Shown: piece by piece, positions 1-9,290 of the stretch
Numbering within the stretch: position 1 is the stretch's first letter
How the letters are laid out: each line of letters starts with the position of its first letter
Source of the DNA: Narthecium ossifragum
Taxonomy: Eukaryota; Streptophyta; Magnoliopsida; Dioscoreales; Nartheciaceae
Assembly (NCBI GenBank): GCA_963920575.1
Contig: OY986964.1
Coordinates: 15,365,460-15,429,459 of the forward strand
Direction of reading: 5' to 3'
Length of the DNA stretch: 64,000 bases
Made by a program: the position numbers and the translations under genes
The notes under the pieces: generated by a model
Told to the model about the DNA's origin: nothing
The model's database searches: none
What the model saw: the letters and a program-made list of their open reading frames with translations, nothing else

Positions 1-119
1 GTTAATATCATGATTTATGAGTGATTTTTGTCTCATAATATTTAGTTACACGTGCTTGCAAAGATTTGTGATGTTTTGATTTAAAAATAATTTTAAATTG
101 AATTTCAAAACTCACTTTC

Positions 120-495
120 TGGGACTGACGGTCGATCCAGCTTTCTTGACGGTCGACCGTGCGTACCTTCGCACTGGACGGTCGACCGCCAACCTCCTCG
201 GATCGACCGTGGGATGTCAATTTTAAACCCTTTGTGTGCCACGGTCGACCGCCAACTTCGTTGGATCGACCGTGCGACAAAATGTGTGCGACGGTCGACC
301 GCCAAGTCTTCGGATCGACCGTGCGACGCTTTTTTTTACACACAATGCTTGCGACGGTCGACCGCCAAGTTCCTACGGTCGACCGCCACGGACCGTGTGA
401 CAACTTAAGTCGGGGCTTTTTCGTCTTTTCCACTCAAATCTCCCCTTATAACTCCCGATCAACCCCTTCACTCCTCACTGGTTCGACCGTGCCCT
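120..495. repeat. Array of palindromic CGGTCGACCG motifs in the leader of element C
   Basis: CGGTCGACCG, a perfect 10-bp palindrome, or its relative GGATCGACCGTG recurs about every 20-65 bp, for example near 177, 241, 292, 353 and 376. Spacers between motifs are unrelated in length. The same motif class fills the LTR of this element (2470-2970). The short ORFs crossing this stretch on both strands are products of the repeats. Confidence 0.85.
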
Positions 496-587
496 AGCTA
501 CTCAAAACACCCGCAGCCACTCCTCCTCCTCTCCTTCTCAAACCGATCTCCTCCTTCCCACTCAAAACCCTAACCTGCTGGTGGATA

Positions 588-1817
588 ATGGCTCGCACCA
601 AGAATGCTGGTCCTCCTTCACTTGAGGAACCAAGTGCACCTGGGAAACGGAAGAAGGCAGTCTCAAAGAAGCCATCCGGAGGAAAGAAAGCCAAAGGAGC
701 TCAAGGAGGTTCTTCATCCAATCCTCAACCTACCCCCTCCTACGACGAGTACTTCTTCCTAGACATGGGGAGGTATAAAATCTGGCCTGATTTTAAGGAC
801 AAGTTTGTAGTCTCGGGTAGAGCTTTACAACTGCCTTTAAACAAAAAACACATAGTAGAGCAATACTTCACTGATATGGGATGGAAAAAATTCTTAGAAA
901 TGCCTCAACACATCTATCCCGAAATGATTTGGTATTTTTATTGCAATATGAGTGAGGATATAGATGATGAGGGATATGTAGCTATTATTAGCTATGTCTA
1001 TGGTAATGAAATCAAAATTACCATAGAATGGTTGAATGAGCTACTTAATGCACCTAATTCAGGAGAGTGCATTTACTTTACTTCCCATGAGGATTTAAAT
1101 AGAGCTGATCATGATAAACTAGGGAGAAAGGCTATCCTCAAGCCTCTACAAGTTGAGAAAATCCCTATAGAACTAAATAGCCTCAACCAACAATTTAGGG
1201 AGCTTGCCCACTTCCTAGGAACAAACCTATTTCCTAAGCTTGGCCATCATGATAATTTGAAACCTATCCATGCCTATGTTCTTTCTTGCATGGTTAGGAG
1301 AAAACCTCTTAACCTAGGCTATCGAATTATCAAGGAAATGCTAAATCTAAATGCTAGGCAATCACTTCCTTTTGGGGGGCTCCTAACAAACATTTTCAAA
1401 GCCCTCACCCTAAACCTAGCCGATGATGAACGCAAACCCCTTTCTCAACCCTTCAACAAATCCACCTATAAGAGGATGAAGGCCGCCAAACTAGCTTTAG
1501 GCCTCGGTTGGCCTCAGCTCAGTGCCGATGAGGATGATGAGCCTCAAGAAGAGCATGGAGAAGAAAATATAGGGGGAGAGCCTTTGCTTGAAGAGCATCA
1601 AGGAGAAGCATCTAGTAGCCGAGTTCGTCACACCACGACACAAAGGCTTGATGATCTCGAAGCTAGAATGGGAAGAATGGAAGTGAGTCTCGATGACATC
1701 AAGACTTCCCAAGCAAACATCACCGGAGATCAAGTCAAGATGTCTCAGCAACTTGATGAGATTTTCACCTATATCAAGAATGAATTTCCACCTAGCACTC
1801 CTTCAACAAGCCTCTAG
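588..1817 (+). CDS. Gag-like protein of element C (putative plant transposon protein domain)
   Basis: The frame is intact for 409 codons. The protein starts with a Lys/Ser/Gly-rich basic tail (about residues 1-50, starting MARTKNAGPP). A mostly helical central region follows (about 55-300) with MSEDIDDEGY and HDNLKPIHAYVLSCMVRRK. The C-terminal third is acidic (DEDDEPQEEHGEEN) and ends in a heptad-like segment (TTQRLDDLEARMGRMEVSLDDI) that suggests a coiled coil. This order resembles the plant family annotated as a putative plant transposon protein domain, found in non-autonomous LTR elements in place of gag-pol. No zinc knuckle, protease or polymerase motif is visible. The start is the first Met after the repeat-rich leader, with purine at -3 (ATAATGG). 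Its function is not known to me; a structural role like Gag is an inference from position. Confidence 0.65.
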   Translation: MARTKNAGPPSLEEPSAPGKRKKAVSKKPSGGKKAKGAQGGSSSNPQPTPSYDEYFFLDMGRYKIWPDFKDKFVVSGRALQLPLNKKHIVEQYFTDMGWKKFLEMPQHIYPEMIWYFYCNMSEDIDDEGYVAIISYVYGNEIKITIEWLNELLNAPNSGECIYFTSHEDLNRADHDKLGRKAILKPLQVEKIPIELNSLNQQFRELAHFLGTNLFPKLGHHDNLKPIHAYVLSCMVRRKPLNLGYRIIKEMLNLNARQSLPFGGLLTNIFKALTLNLADDERKPLSQPFNKSTYKRMKAAKLALGLGWPQLSADEDDEPQEEHGEENIGGEPLLEEHQGEASSSRVRHTTTQRLDDLEARMGRMEVSLDDIKTSQANITGDQVKMSQQLDEIFTYIKNEFPPSTPSTSL

Positions 1818-2354
1818 TGATTGATCATAATTCTCCACCCTCCTTACCTCTTTTTGATAATGCCAAAGGGGGAGAAAAGTGTGATGAGTGTGATGAATGT
1901 GAAAGCCCTACATTTCTTACTTTTGCCCTACATTTCTTACTTTTGTATTTTGAAAAACTTTGTTTTGAATTGAAAGTCTTGTAAGTTCAAAGTTTTCCAA
2001 ATGGTTTTGAATGGAAATATTGTATGGAAATGTTGGGATCCTTTGAATGAAATGCAAATGTGTTTGGATATTGCCTTGATGTATTAATACTGTCATAATT
2101 CAATATGAAATCACTTCATGAAAGCATAAATGTTATTATTGAAAAGAAGTGAACATGCTAAAATCCAAACCATTATGTCAACATATCTTGAATGAAACTT
2201 TTAATATCATTTTAAAGATATATGACTTGTGTGCATCTTGAAATCTGACTTTAGAACATATTTTTTTGAAAGAAAAGGATGCATTGATTAAGGGGGAGTC
2301 AAGATATTTTATCATCACATTTAAAAGGATTGTCATCATCAAAAAGGGGGAGAT
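1818..2354 (+). other. 3' untranslated region of element C with three polypurine tracts
   Basis: There is no ORF. Purine runs of the GGGGGAG type occur near 1866-1877, 2291-2297 and 2341-2354, and the last one abuts the LTR start TGTTGATCC. Repeated tracts of this kind upstream of the 3' LTR are known in some plant copia elements. The sentence-like duplication CCCTACATTTCTTACTTTTG near 1907 and 1925 is a short tandem repeat. Confidence 0.65.
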
Positions 2355-2567
2355 TGTTGATCCTAACCTTGTTTTGATGATGCCAATATACATTAAATGA
2401 TAAAATATATGTTTAATATTTATTACCCCTTTAATTGGAGATATTAAATTCAATATTCAAGTTATTTTGTACTGACGGTCGATGCAAGGATCGACCGTGG
2501 GAATGGGACGGTCGATCCATGGATCGACCGTGATGAATGGTTCTAACTTGGCTATATGAGTATTGAC

Positions 2568-2917
2568 GCGACGGTCGATCGGTCCATCGACCGTCAGAAG
2601 CGTTTTTCTTGTCAGAGGCTCACGGACGATGCGACGGTCGATGTGGCGGTCGACCGTAGCGCATCAATGAAGAAAGTGGAGACGCGACGGTCGATCGATG
2701 CATCGACCGTCCGAAGTGTTTTTCTTGACAGAGGCTCACGGACGATGCGGCGGTCGATGCGGCGGTCGACCGTGGCGGATATATGAAGAAAAGTTAAGGA
2801 GCGACGGTCGATCGGAGCATCGACCCTGGGAAGCGACTTTCTCAACAGAGGCTCACGGACGATGTCACGGTCGACCGTGAGAGCGACGGACGATGCGTGG
2901 ATCGACCGTCGACCAAA
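2568..2917 (+). repeat. Three tandem copies of a ~117-bp unit inside the C LTR
   Basis: Units begin with GCGACGGTCGATC at 2568, 2684 and 2801 (periods of 116 and 117 bp). Each holds CGGTCGATCNNNNCATCGACC near its start, then a TTTTTCTTGNCAGAGGCTCA-like spacer, then one or two CGGTCGAtg/ACCG palindromes. The position just before the TATA-like box fits a U3 enhancer array. The solo LTR at 49059 keeps a shortened and altered version. Confidence 0.85.
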
Positions 2918-3047
2918 GAGGCTGAGTTTTTTATACGTGACGGACGATGGATGGATCGACCGCCAGGAGCGCGCAGAGTAAAAAACTAGCCGTTGGAGAG
3001 TTGCAGGGAGCCGTTGGGGCTTCTTGTTGAGCTGGTTGAAGCCCATC

Positions 3048-3055
3048 TATAAGTA
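3048..3055 (+). promoter_or_regulatory. TATA-like box of the C LTR
   Basis: TATAAGTA lies in the last third of the LTR, downstream of the palindromic array and about 460 bp before the LTR end. It is the best TATA candidate in this LTR. Confidence 0.4.
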
Positions 3056-3512
3056 GTCTCTTCATGTAAACTTGCCATAACTTTTATCACTATTATTGAG
3101 ATCATTTGAGCAAGTTCTAGGAAAGATTTCTACTTATTCTCCTTGAGCTAAAACCTTTGTAAATCTTCTTCAAGTGTGAAGAAGTATCTTGAGAGTTGTT
3201 CAACAGCAGTTGGCTGTGATTGTAAGGTCACCAAGCACTAGGAAGCTTGGAGGAAAAGCTTGTAAGGGATTTGCAAGTAGTGGAACCGCAAGGAGAGCCT
3301 TGAGAGAAGTGGACGTAGACTAAGAGTTGGGTCGAACCACTATAAATCGGTGTCATGTCTCTAACCCTTCTTTCAGTTAATGCTTGCGTGCTATTGTAGT
3401 TAAGTTTCATTTTGTTTACAAGCATTCTAGCTGTTAGATTCTTTTCTATCTGAATTTTCCATCAATCTAGTTTTTCGAAAAGAGTCCAATTCACCCCCCT
3501 CTTGGACCTTCA

Positions 3513-4363
3513 GATGCACCGATCGACCGTCGAGCCTTAGGCACAGTTTATCAGAACAGTGCCGGAAATCCAATTTCTTGGATTTTAAGGATCAAATCTA
3601 GTTGGAATTCGATGAAACTTTGCAAGCATGCATAAAAGATGATGGGGAATCCAATGATGCAAAGAAATCATATTTTTAATGGTTAAATCACCAATTTAGG
3701 TCAAAACGACTGAAAACCGATAAACGGCGAGAATACGGAAAACCAGTCGTTAAAATACCGAAATCGCAACGTAGGAATACTGAAAACGAGCCACATCACA
3801 AGTGCTATAAGCTACACAACATTCTAACATGTATTCATACAGCGAAAAGGCATTAAACCTATCCTAGGAGAACCCGATCCAAAGATCGAGGTAGAAACAC
3901 CTACTTGAAGAGATAGGGCAGCTCCTCCACGCATCCCCCAACTCCGTTCGCCGGAAACCGTTCCTCGAAAGCCACGCCTCCGATGCCCTAGCACCCAGCC
4001 GCAGGAGAGAGAGAGAGAAGAGAGAACGCAGGAGAAGAAGAAAAGAAAAGAAAGAGAAAGAAGGAGCTTAAATAGAAAGCTGGAATCCATCATGGCCGTC
4101 CGATTGAATCTCTCCCGATCGAGCTCCGATCTTTCGATCAGACGTGCCCTAAAGGTTCTAATCATACACATACATCAATCAAAGGCCATGTGTTCAACGC
4201 GGTTGTGAAACTGACCACCAGGGAGCATATTTACCAAAATGCCACTGGGGTCAAAAACAGCGATGCGATCAACCGATCGCATCCCAAGGCCAACCGAGCC
4301 AAACCACAAACCCAGATCCTCGACCTAACGCGGTCGGACCAGGTTGGAGGTACGGTCCTCACA
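3513..4363 (-). repeat. J-family (chromovirus-type) LTR, truncated, start intact
   Basis: Read on the minus strand it starts TGTGAGGACCGTACC at 4363. This matches the start of the J LTR (30855, TGTGAGGACCCGTACC) and the following segments about AACGCGGTC, CAACCGAGCC and GCGATCAACCGATCGC. The far end, which in family J is GGGGCGTGACA, is absent: the segment runs up to the end of the C LTR at 3512. The first 30 bases (3513-3542) contain a GATCGACCGTCGAG motif and may belong to something else. A GA-rich leader (4004-4060) precedes the TATA-like TATTTAAG on the complementary strand. Confidence 0.6.
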
Positions 4364-4418
4364 TATATTTTATCATTTAATGTATATTGGCATCATCAAA
4401 ACAAGGTTAGGATCAACA
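4364..4418 (-). repeat. 55-bp inverted copy of the C LTR start
   Basis: The reverse complement of these 55 bases equals 2355-2409 at every position, from TGTTGATCC to ATAAAATATA. It abuts the J LTR end TCCTCACA on the left. This is either the remnant of a minus-strand C LTR into which J inserted, or a piece copied during break repair. Confidence 0.9.
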
Positions 4419-4900
4419 CCATTCTCCACCATGCCCGAGGGCTTGTTCCTCGACGACCAAGAATGGCTGCCTCCGCCCCTCCTCCTCCTCCTTCCCCCGC
4501 CTCTCCTCCTCCTCCTTCTTCCGCCGCCTTGGAACCACACCCGCCTCCACTCCTCCTGCCGCTACCGCTACTCCTACGCCGACACCTCCTCCTCCGCCGG
4601 CTTCTTCTCCCACGAATCCGCCACTATCAACACCTCCTCCTCCTCCTCCGTCGGCTTCTTCTCCCACAAATCTGCCACCATTAACACCTCCTCCTCCTCC
4701 GCCGGCTTCTTCTCCCACGAACCCGCCACCATCAAGGCCTCCGACCCCTCCCCGACCAGCGATGCCGTCTTGTCCACCTCCGTTCGCACCCATTCGACTC
4801 GCCGAAGCTTCCCACGGCATCTTGGGACTAGGTTGCGGCCACATCTCCTTCCCCTCACACACCGGCGCATGAGTGAGTTGAGTGGCCGGTTGGGGGGTTA
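4419..4900 (+). pseudogene. Aspartyl-protease-like gene fragment (nepenthesin type), captured or remnant
   Basis: The base composition is GC-rich, unlike the flanks. In the frame running through 4431-4901, SCRYRYSYADTSSSAGFF (from about 4557) resembles the segment of plant pepsin-like proteases (A1B, nepenthesin/ASPG1 type) that follows the first catalytic Asp, where Y.Y.D.S...G.F is usual. Neither catalytic DTGS nor DSGT motif is present. Downstream, the phrase GFFSHESATIN is repeated three times in frame. A Pro/Leu-rich stretch of (CTC)n/(CCG)n precedes it. There is no start context or end of a normal protease, so this is a fragment. The family call rests on one motif. Confidence 0.4.
4585..4737 (+). 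repeat. In-frame triplicated unit of 48/54/51 bp
   Basis: Each unit begins CACCTCCTCCTC and contains GGCTTCTTCTCCCAC then GCCAC(T/C)AT(C/T)AA. Unit lengths differ only in multiples of three, by CTC expansion, so the frame through GFFSHE/K..ATI is kept in all three. Confidence 0.85.
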
Positions 4901-5138
4901 ACTAACTGGACACGTGCCGGTTTCCGTTAGCCTGCACAGACGCCGTCTGTGATTTGGTACTAAATCACGCAATTTCAATACTTGAATGTATCAATTCGAG
5001 AACCATATTTTACGATGTACCAAATCACATATTTTTGAAAGCTAGAGGTACCAAAACCCTTTTTACCCTTATTTTAATAAAAATCCATAAAATCCTTTTT
5101 CACTTTAGAATTAGAGTACCTGAGCTTTGATATTAATT
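4901..5138. other. Unassigned AT-rich stretch
   Basis: There is no ORF, RNA gene or recognised element. Phrases such as GAGGTACCAAAACCC and ACCAAATCACAT look like the non-coding ends of a DNA transposon or an LTR leader, but no partner repeat is visible. Confidence 0.5.
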
Positions 5139-5289
5139 CGTTTGCCCTAAAAGATACGATTTTCCCTGTGGTTAGACTCCGGATCTCACCACTGTTCTAC
5201 GCCCGTAGAGTAGTGACTAATTGAAGGATTATATATTTATAAATTATATCAAGTTGTGTGATTTAACGATGTCTTGCAAACGAGATCAC
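5139..5289 (+). repeat. 3' end of a D-family LTR (fragment)
   Basis: The segment TTTTCCCTGTGG..GACTCC..T..CC followed by CTACnnnnnGTAGtGACTnATTGAAgGATTATA matches the last ~130 bp of the D LTR (27465-27591) with substitutions. It ends GCAAACGAGATCAC, close to the D terminus GTGAGCGATCA. The rest of the LTR is not here. Confidence 0.6.
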
Positions 5290-5573
5290 TTCACCCGGCT
5301 TTCTCTTCCTCCCTTCTTTCCTTCTTCTCAGGCACCGGTGATCCGCTTCCTCCCACTCCCTCTCCCTTCCCCCCTTCTCTCTGTCTCTCTCTCTCTCTCT
5401 CGGGTTTGGCTGGGTGAAGTGAGATCAGGATGAGGGAGAGAGAAATATCGGGGGAGAGAAGGTCGGTGGAGTGGGAGGGGTGTTTTGCAGAAAACCCCCT
5501 GCAAAACTCCAAATTTCACAAAAATCTCTCAAATTTACATAAAAGCCCAAAAATTTACACTTAGGCACTTACA
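5290..5573 (-). repeat. K-family LTR, 5' portion (minus strand)
   Basis: Read on the minus strand it starts TGTAAGTGCCTAAGTG at 5573. It matches the start of the solo K LTR (55349 downward), including TTTTGCAGnnnACNCCCTGCAAAA and the CT/GA-rich segment. The K end GGGGCGTGACA is missing, so the fragment is truncated at the junction with the D piece. Confidence 0.7.
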
Positions 5574-6554
5574 CACCAAATATGCATATATGAATACTTG
5601 AGTCAAGTAAGCTAATCCGAAAGCTCGTGTCATGAAAATTTAGTCCACATGCACTCAGTATTAAGACTACGCCTCAAGCACCTATCTTTCTCTTTACCAA
5701 TACCCAAGTGAGCCTTATTCAAAGAATAAACTTTATTCACATCGATACAAACACTTTTTTTTTCAAACCAACACTCCCAAGACAGACGACTTTAGGGTGT
5801 TTGGTCACAAGTACCCCTCGGGTTCGGCAGTCGAGTCTAGCGGCTTCGAATCGCAACTAGCCACTTTTCTACACCATATCTGAGCTAAGTGCCTTTTTCT
5901 GCGAGTTGTATGTTGTGTGTGTACACACAACGCCGTTACTCAACACCAACTCAACGATAGGCCAATTGTTTTTTCACTTTTGCTTCTTCTTTTCTTTTTC
6001 TCTATACACGTAACTACATACAATTGGGCTCACTAGGGTATGGTTCATTTCAAGAGTCATGCTTAAATGCGATGATCTCATACCTCGCACATGTAGATGT
6101 GCACATGTGAAAGCAAACAACTTTCGAATCCTCTTACAAGACCAAGCATACACATATACACGATCAATACACCAAATGCCACCATTTGCTACTCGTTAAC
6201 AAACAATGAAGGTGAAGGTGTCCTATCGCATGGCACTCAACAAATTTCATGCTAAGAGTAGTGTGCTATCATTTCACCCCTAACATATGAATAATATCTA
6301 AAGGGATCAAACCAAGTTGGGAAAGCATATATAGGCGAGTAAAATCTTGGGTGCCACACCTCAAAGATACGCAATGCAAAGCAGTAGAATGCAAACCCCC
6401 CAACTAGGATCATGCAGAGCCCTCAAAACAACATCAATTTACACAAGCCCAATAATATGAGACAAGTAAAAAATGAGGGTGCACAAATAAAGAGAGGCCA
6501 AGTGGAAGAAGTACTCCCCAGAGGTGCTCTCGAGTTGAAACAAGGATCGCTCAT
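5574..6554 (-). other. 3' untranslated region of element H, outer part
   Basis: There is no coding sequence. The style (pyrimidine-rich TTTTGCTTCTTCTTTTC run, scattered CACATG/CACACA) is like the region between pol and the 3' LTR of Athila-type elements here (compare 20100-21000). I read it as H's 3' UTR, split from 8236-8574 by the G-type LTR at 6555-8235. The two flanks of that LTR share only CTC (CTCAT / CTCGC), so continuity is an inference. Confidence 0.4.
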
Positions 6555-7617
6555 TGATAAAGCTTCAAAAGTGTCGCAACTTAACGTGCCCGATCAAAAT
6601 TACAAATTTATAATCGAACTACTAACTAATTACTTTGGGGGTAGCTAGCGGTGAGTCCGAGTCGAATCCACAAGGAATACGTATGGAAGCAATTAAGCTA
6701 CTAAACTCAATTTAAGTATTACTAGAAAGATGGCAAAAGAAATGGTTTTTGGGTTTTAGGATATGATAACTAAGAAAGCATGTAAATGATTCAATAGATA
6801 GAAAGAGGTCCTAGGGAATCCCAATCCAGATTAGGTTTAATTGTAGCTTTCTAATGGATCAAGATATGCAATCCTATCGAGGTACTACAAAGTCGACTAC
6901 CTTGTGGCTAACAAAGGTCGTTGCTAACGAATAATCGGTTAAGGACTATCCGTCGCAATGGGTGTATACTATAAAGTCGATGATCAAGGGATTAGTTTCG
7001 ATCATCGCTAACAAGAAGTCGGGTTAGGATCATATCGTCGTAAGAAATTGGGTTGTATGGAATATGGTAATGGATGGAGGTGGTTCTAGCATCTCAAATC
7101 GAAAACACTACAAAAGATATGATAGATGCTAGCTTAGATGTGGATTGGAGTGGTTCTAGGACAACCAAGTCCCTAACCTAGAGCCAAGACTCCCTTCAAC
7201 ACAAGTGGCCATGGTTCTAGCACAACCTACTCATTGGGGAATATCAACAAACACATATTGGGCACAAAGTTCTAGCTTATGCATACCAAAGAATTCATCC
7301 ATCCAACATTAGAATCCAACTATATAAAGACAGTAATGAAGAATAAATCCATACAAACTTGTCTCAATAGGGTTTATAACATCTAAAAATCCAAAGAAAA
7401 CTATAAAGAAAACCTAAAACATCATGTTATTCCACTAGGTAAATAGATTACCTACTCATCTTCGATGGAGAAGCCATGGAGAAGAGATGGATCCTCCTCT
7501 TCTTCATCAATCTCCTCCCTCTTGGATGAGAGCTCCCTTCCTTGCCCAAGGGGGTTGCCCCTTTCCTTAGCCTCTTTTCGTCCAAAAGAGTCCTTTTTTG
7601 AAGAACCTTAAGTCCCC

Positions 7618-7625
7618 TATTTATA
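7618..7625 (-). promoter_or_regulatory. TATA box of the G LTR
   Basis: TATAAATA on the minus strand, directly downstream of the GATCGATC array. It is in the same position as in the other two G LTRs (11647-11654 on +, 39413-39420 on -). Confidence 0.6.
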
Positions 7626-7687
7626 GCCTCCAAAAACGTGCAACTTGGATTTGATCTGCATCCTTTAATTTGCTTAACCGTCATACA

Positions 7688-7862
7688 AAGATCGATCTTC
7701 TAGGCATGAAGATCGATCTTTTCATCCCATAAAATAGGTTGCACCCGAGGAAGATCGATCATTTATAGGGAGAAGATCGATCATTTAAAACATCACTTTG
7801 TCATCTCTGTTACAATACAACGATCGATCATTTACAGTAAAGAAGATCGATCGTCTTTCATG
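7688..7862. repeat. GATCGATC array in the G LTR
   Basis: At least seven GATCGATC or near copies occur in 175 bp (for example 7690, 7709, 7752, 7774, 7821, 7845). Most are linked by 10-20 bp of A-rich spacer (TTTATAGGGAGAA, TTTACAGTAAAGAA). They lie between the conserved U3 block and the TATA box. Confidence 0.85.
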
Positions 7863-8235
7863 CGTATTATCTCTTTTGTCATTCAACACTGCGCCATTTG
7901 TAGCAAAAGTACTGTAACTTCCTTTAGGAAACTCTAAATCACGAACCGAAAAATTCTCCAGAAACTAGACTTCCAGAGCTTTCCAATCAAATATGGCACA
8001 TCATCTAGTTCTTCTTGAACAGGTACAGTTTCATATTTCAAGTCGACCCATGTAATCTTTTCAGCTTCTTTGCTCTTTTTAGCATCAATTTCCTCGTTTT
8101 CACTCCTAACTTGATCTAATTCTTGTTGAGGTCTCTTGTACCTGAAATACCATGAAGATTACTAGTAATAATTTTGCTTAGAGACTAACAAGGGTAAGTT
8201 AAGGGGTTATTTTGTGTACTTTTCACGTCTCATCA

Positions 8236-8574
8236 CTCGCCTTGGCGATATTGAAAACAAGGAAAACCTTTGGGTTGCCTCCCAAGTAGCGCTTAGTTTA
8301 ACGTCTTTAGCTAGACATGGGAACTCATCACCTAGACTCGTTCAAGAAGCAAGCACACTTTCTCACTGTCCAGCCCGGCATCCAGATACAATTTCAGCCG
8401 TTGGCCATTGACCTTAAACACTCTTTCTCCATCAGGTGATATCTCTACAGTTCCAAAAGGAAACACCCTCACTACCTTAAATGGCCCTGACCATGTAGAT
8501 TTCAGCTTTGCAGGGAAGAGACAAAAGCGTGAATTATATAATAATACCTGCTGGCCCTGTAAGAACTCTCTCCA
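8236..8574 (-). other. Region just downstream of H pol, with conserved hairpin
   Basis: At 8270-8285 the minus strand reads TTGGG-AGGCAA-CCCAA, a 5-bp stem with a 6-base loop. Element B has the same hairpin with a 6-bp stem at 21241-21258. Downstream, GCGCTACTTGGG and GACGTTAAAC are also shared in style with B. There is no ORF here apart from the last residues of integrase. Confidence 0.5.
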
Positions 8575-9290
8575 CTATATGCACTTGTCATGCCAAGCTT
8601 TAGATATTTCTTTATAGATCTTGGTATTCTCATACGATTCATTACACAGCTCATCTAATTCATTGACTTGAAGGTGTCTTTTCTCACCTGCTAGTGGGAG
8701 GTCCATGTTTAATTTCATCACTGCCCAATACGCCCTATACTCGAGCTCTACCGGAAGGTGGCATGCCTTCCCAAATATCAATCTGTATGGGGACATTCCC
8801 AAGGGTGTCTCGTACGCCATTCTGTAAGTCCACAATGTATCATCCAACTTGATCGACCAGTCCTTTCTAGAGGCATTCACAGTCTTCTCCAGAATTCTCT
8901 TTACCTCCCTATTAGATACTTAAGCTTGGCCATTGGCCTGAGGGTGGTAATCAAGTGACCGATGGTGGCAAACTCCATACTTCAACAACGAGGCCTCGAA
9001 CTGTTTATTGCAGAAATGTGATCCTTCATCACTGATAACTGCTCTCGGGGTTCCAAAGCATGTGAATATATTTTTCTTCAAGAACTTCAACACCACTTTA
9101 CCTTCACAAGTTGGGGTAGCAACTGCCTCTACCCACTTTGACACATAGTCCACCACTGGCAAGATGAACTTGTTGTTGTAGGATGAAGGGAATGGGCCCA
9201 TGAAGTCAATCCCCCAAACATCGAAGAGTTCAACCTCGAGGACACTCTGCAATGGCAATTCATTTCTCCTAGAGATGTTCCCCGTCCTCT
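8575..9290 (-). pseudogene. Integrase core and C-terminus of element H (broken)
   Basis: On the minus strand the core reads [12 protein letters not shown] (first catalytic Asp), then [10 protein letters not shown] (second Asp), then YHPQANGQA followed by a stop. The stop TAA at 8920-8922 sits exactly where the catalytic Glu of the D,D(35)E triad is expected; in element A this position is GQAEVSNRE. The frame then continues through [20 protein letters not shown] and [20 protein letters not shown], the usual C-terminal signature of Athila/Tat-type integrases, and ends WHDKCI at 8575. The protein cannot be active. The neighbours upstream are RNase H and reverse transcriptase of the same element. 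Confidence 0.9.

Larger units (their letters stand above)
1..3512 (+). mobile_element. LTR retroelement family C, 3' part (5' LTR lies outside the window)
   Basis: The order seen is palindrome-rich leader, one gag-like ORF, an untranslated stretch with three polypurine tracts, then a 1158-bp LTR starting TGTTGATCC and ending CTTGGACCTTCA. No reverse transcriptase, integrase or protease can be found, so this looks like a non-autonomous element. The polypurine tract ending GGGGGAGAT directly before TGTTG is typical of plant Ty1/copia elements of the SIRE/Maximus kind, but this copy has no pol to confirm the lineage. A second LTR of the family is at 49059-50445. The 5' LTR and target duplication would be to the left of the window. 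Confidence 0.7.
2355..3512 (+). repeat. 3' LTR of element C
   Basis: It runs from TGTTGATCC, directly after the polypurine tract, to the terminal CCTTCA. The other copy at 49059-50445 has the same start region (TTTTGATGATGCCAATAT), the same palindromic middle and the same end (CACCnCCCCTTGGACCTTCA type). A TATA-like TATAAGTA lies at 3048-3055, and the segment after it (from about 3056) is likely transcribed as R/U5. The middle is a 117-bp tandem array listed separately. Confidence 0.85.
6555..8235 (-). repeat. G-family LTR (probably solo) inside element H
   Basis: On the minus strand it runs TGATGAGACGTG (8235) to GAAGCTTTATCA (6555), 1681 bp. It aligns throughout with the LTRs at 10935-12489 and 38345-40011, including a U3 block (7957-8027), the GATCGATC array (7690-7860), the TATA box and the terminal TCGGACTCACCGCTAGCTAC region. 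No primer site lies next to its left end and no clear purine tract at its right, so a solo LTR fits best. Confidence 0.7.

Noticed and set aside
4413..4870. Minus-strand Gly-rich ORFs opposite the protease-like fragment
   Set aside because: They are complements of (CTC)n and CCG runs; the + frame has the recognisable motif and the in-frame repeat.
7688..7862. Regularly spaced short palindromes resembling a CRISPR array
   Set aside because: Spacers vary in length and are themselves related, the motif is only 8 bp, and it lies in an LTR of a plant retroelement; no cas genes are possible here.
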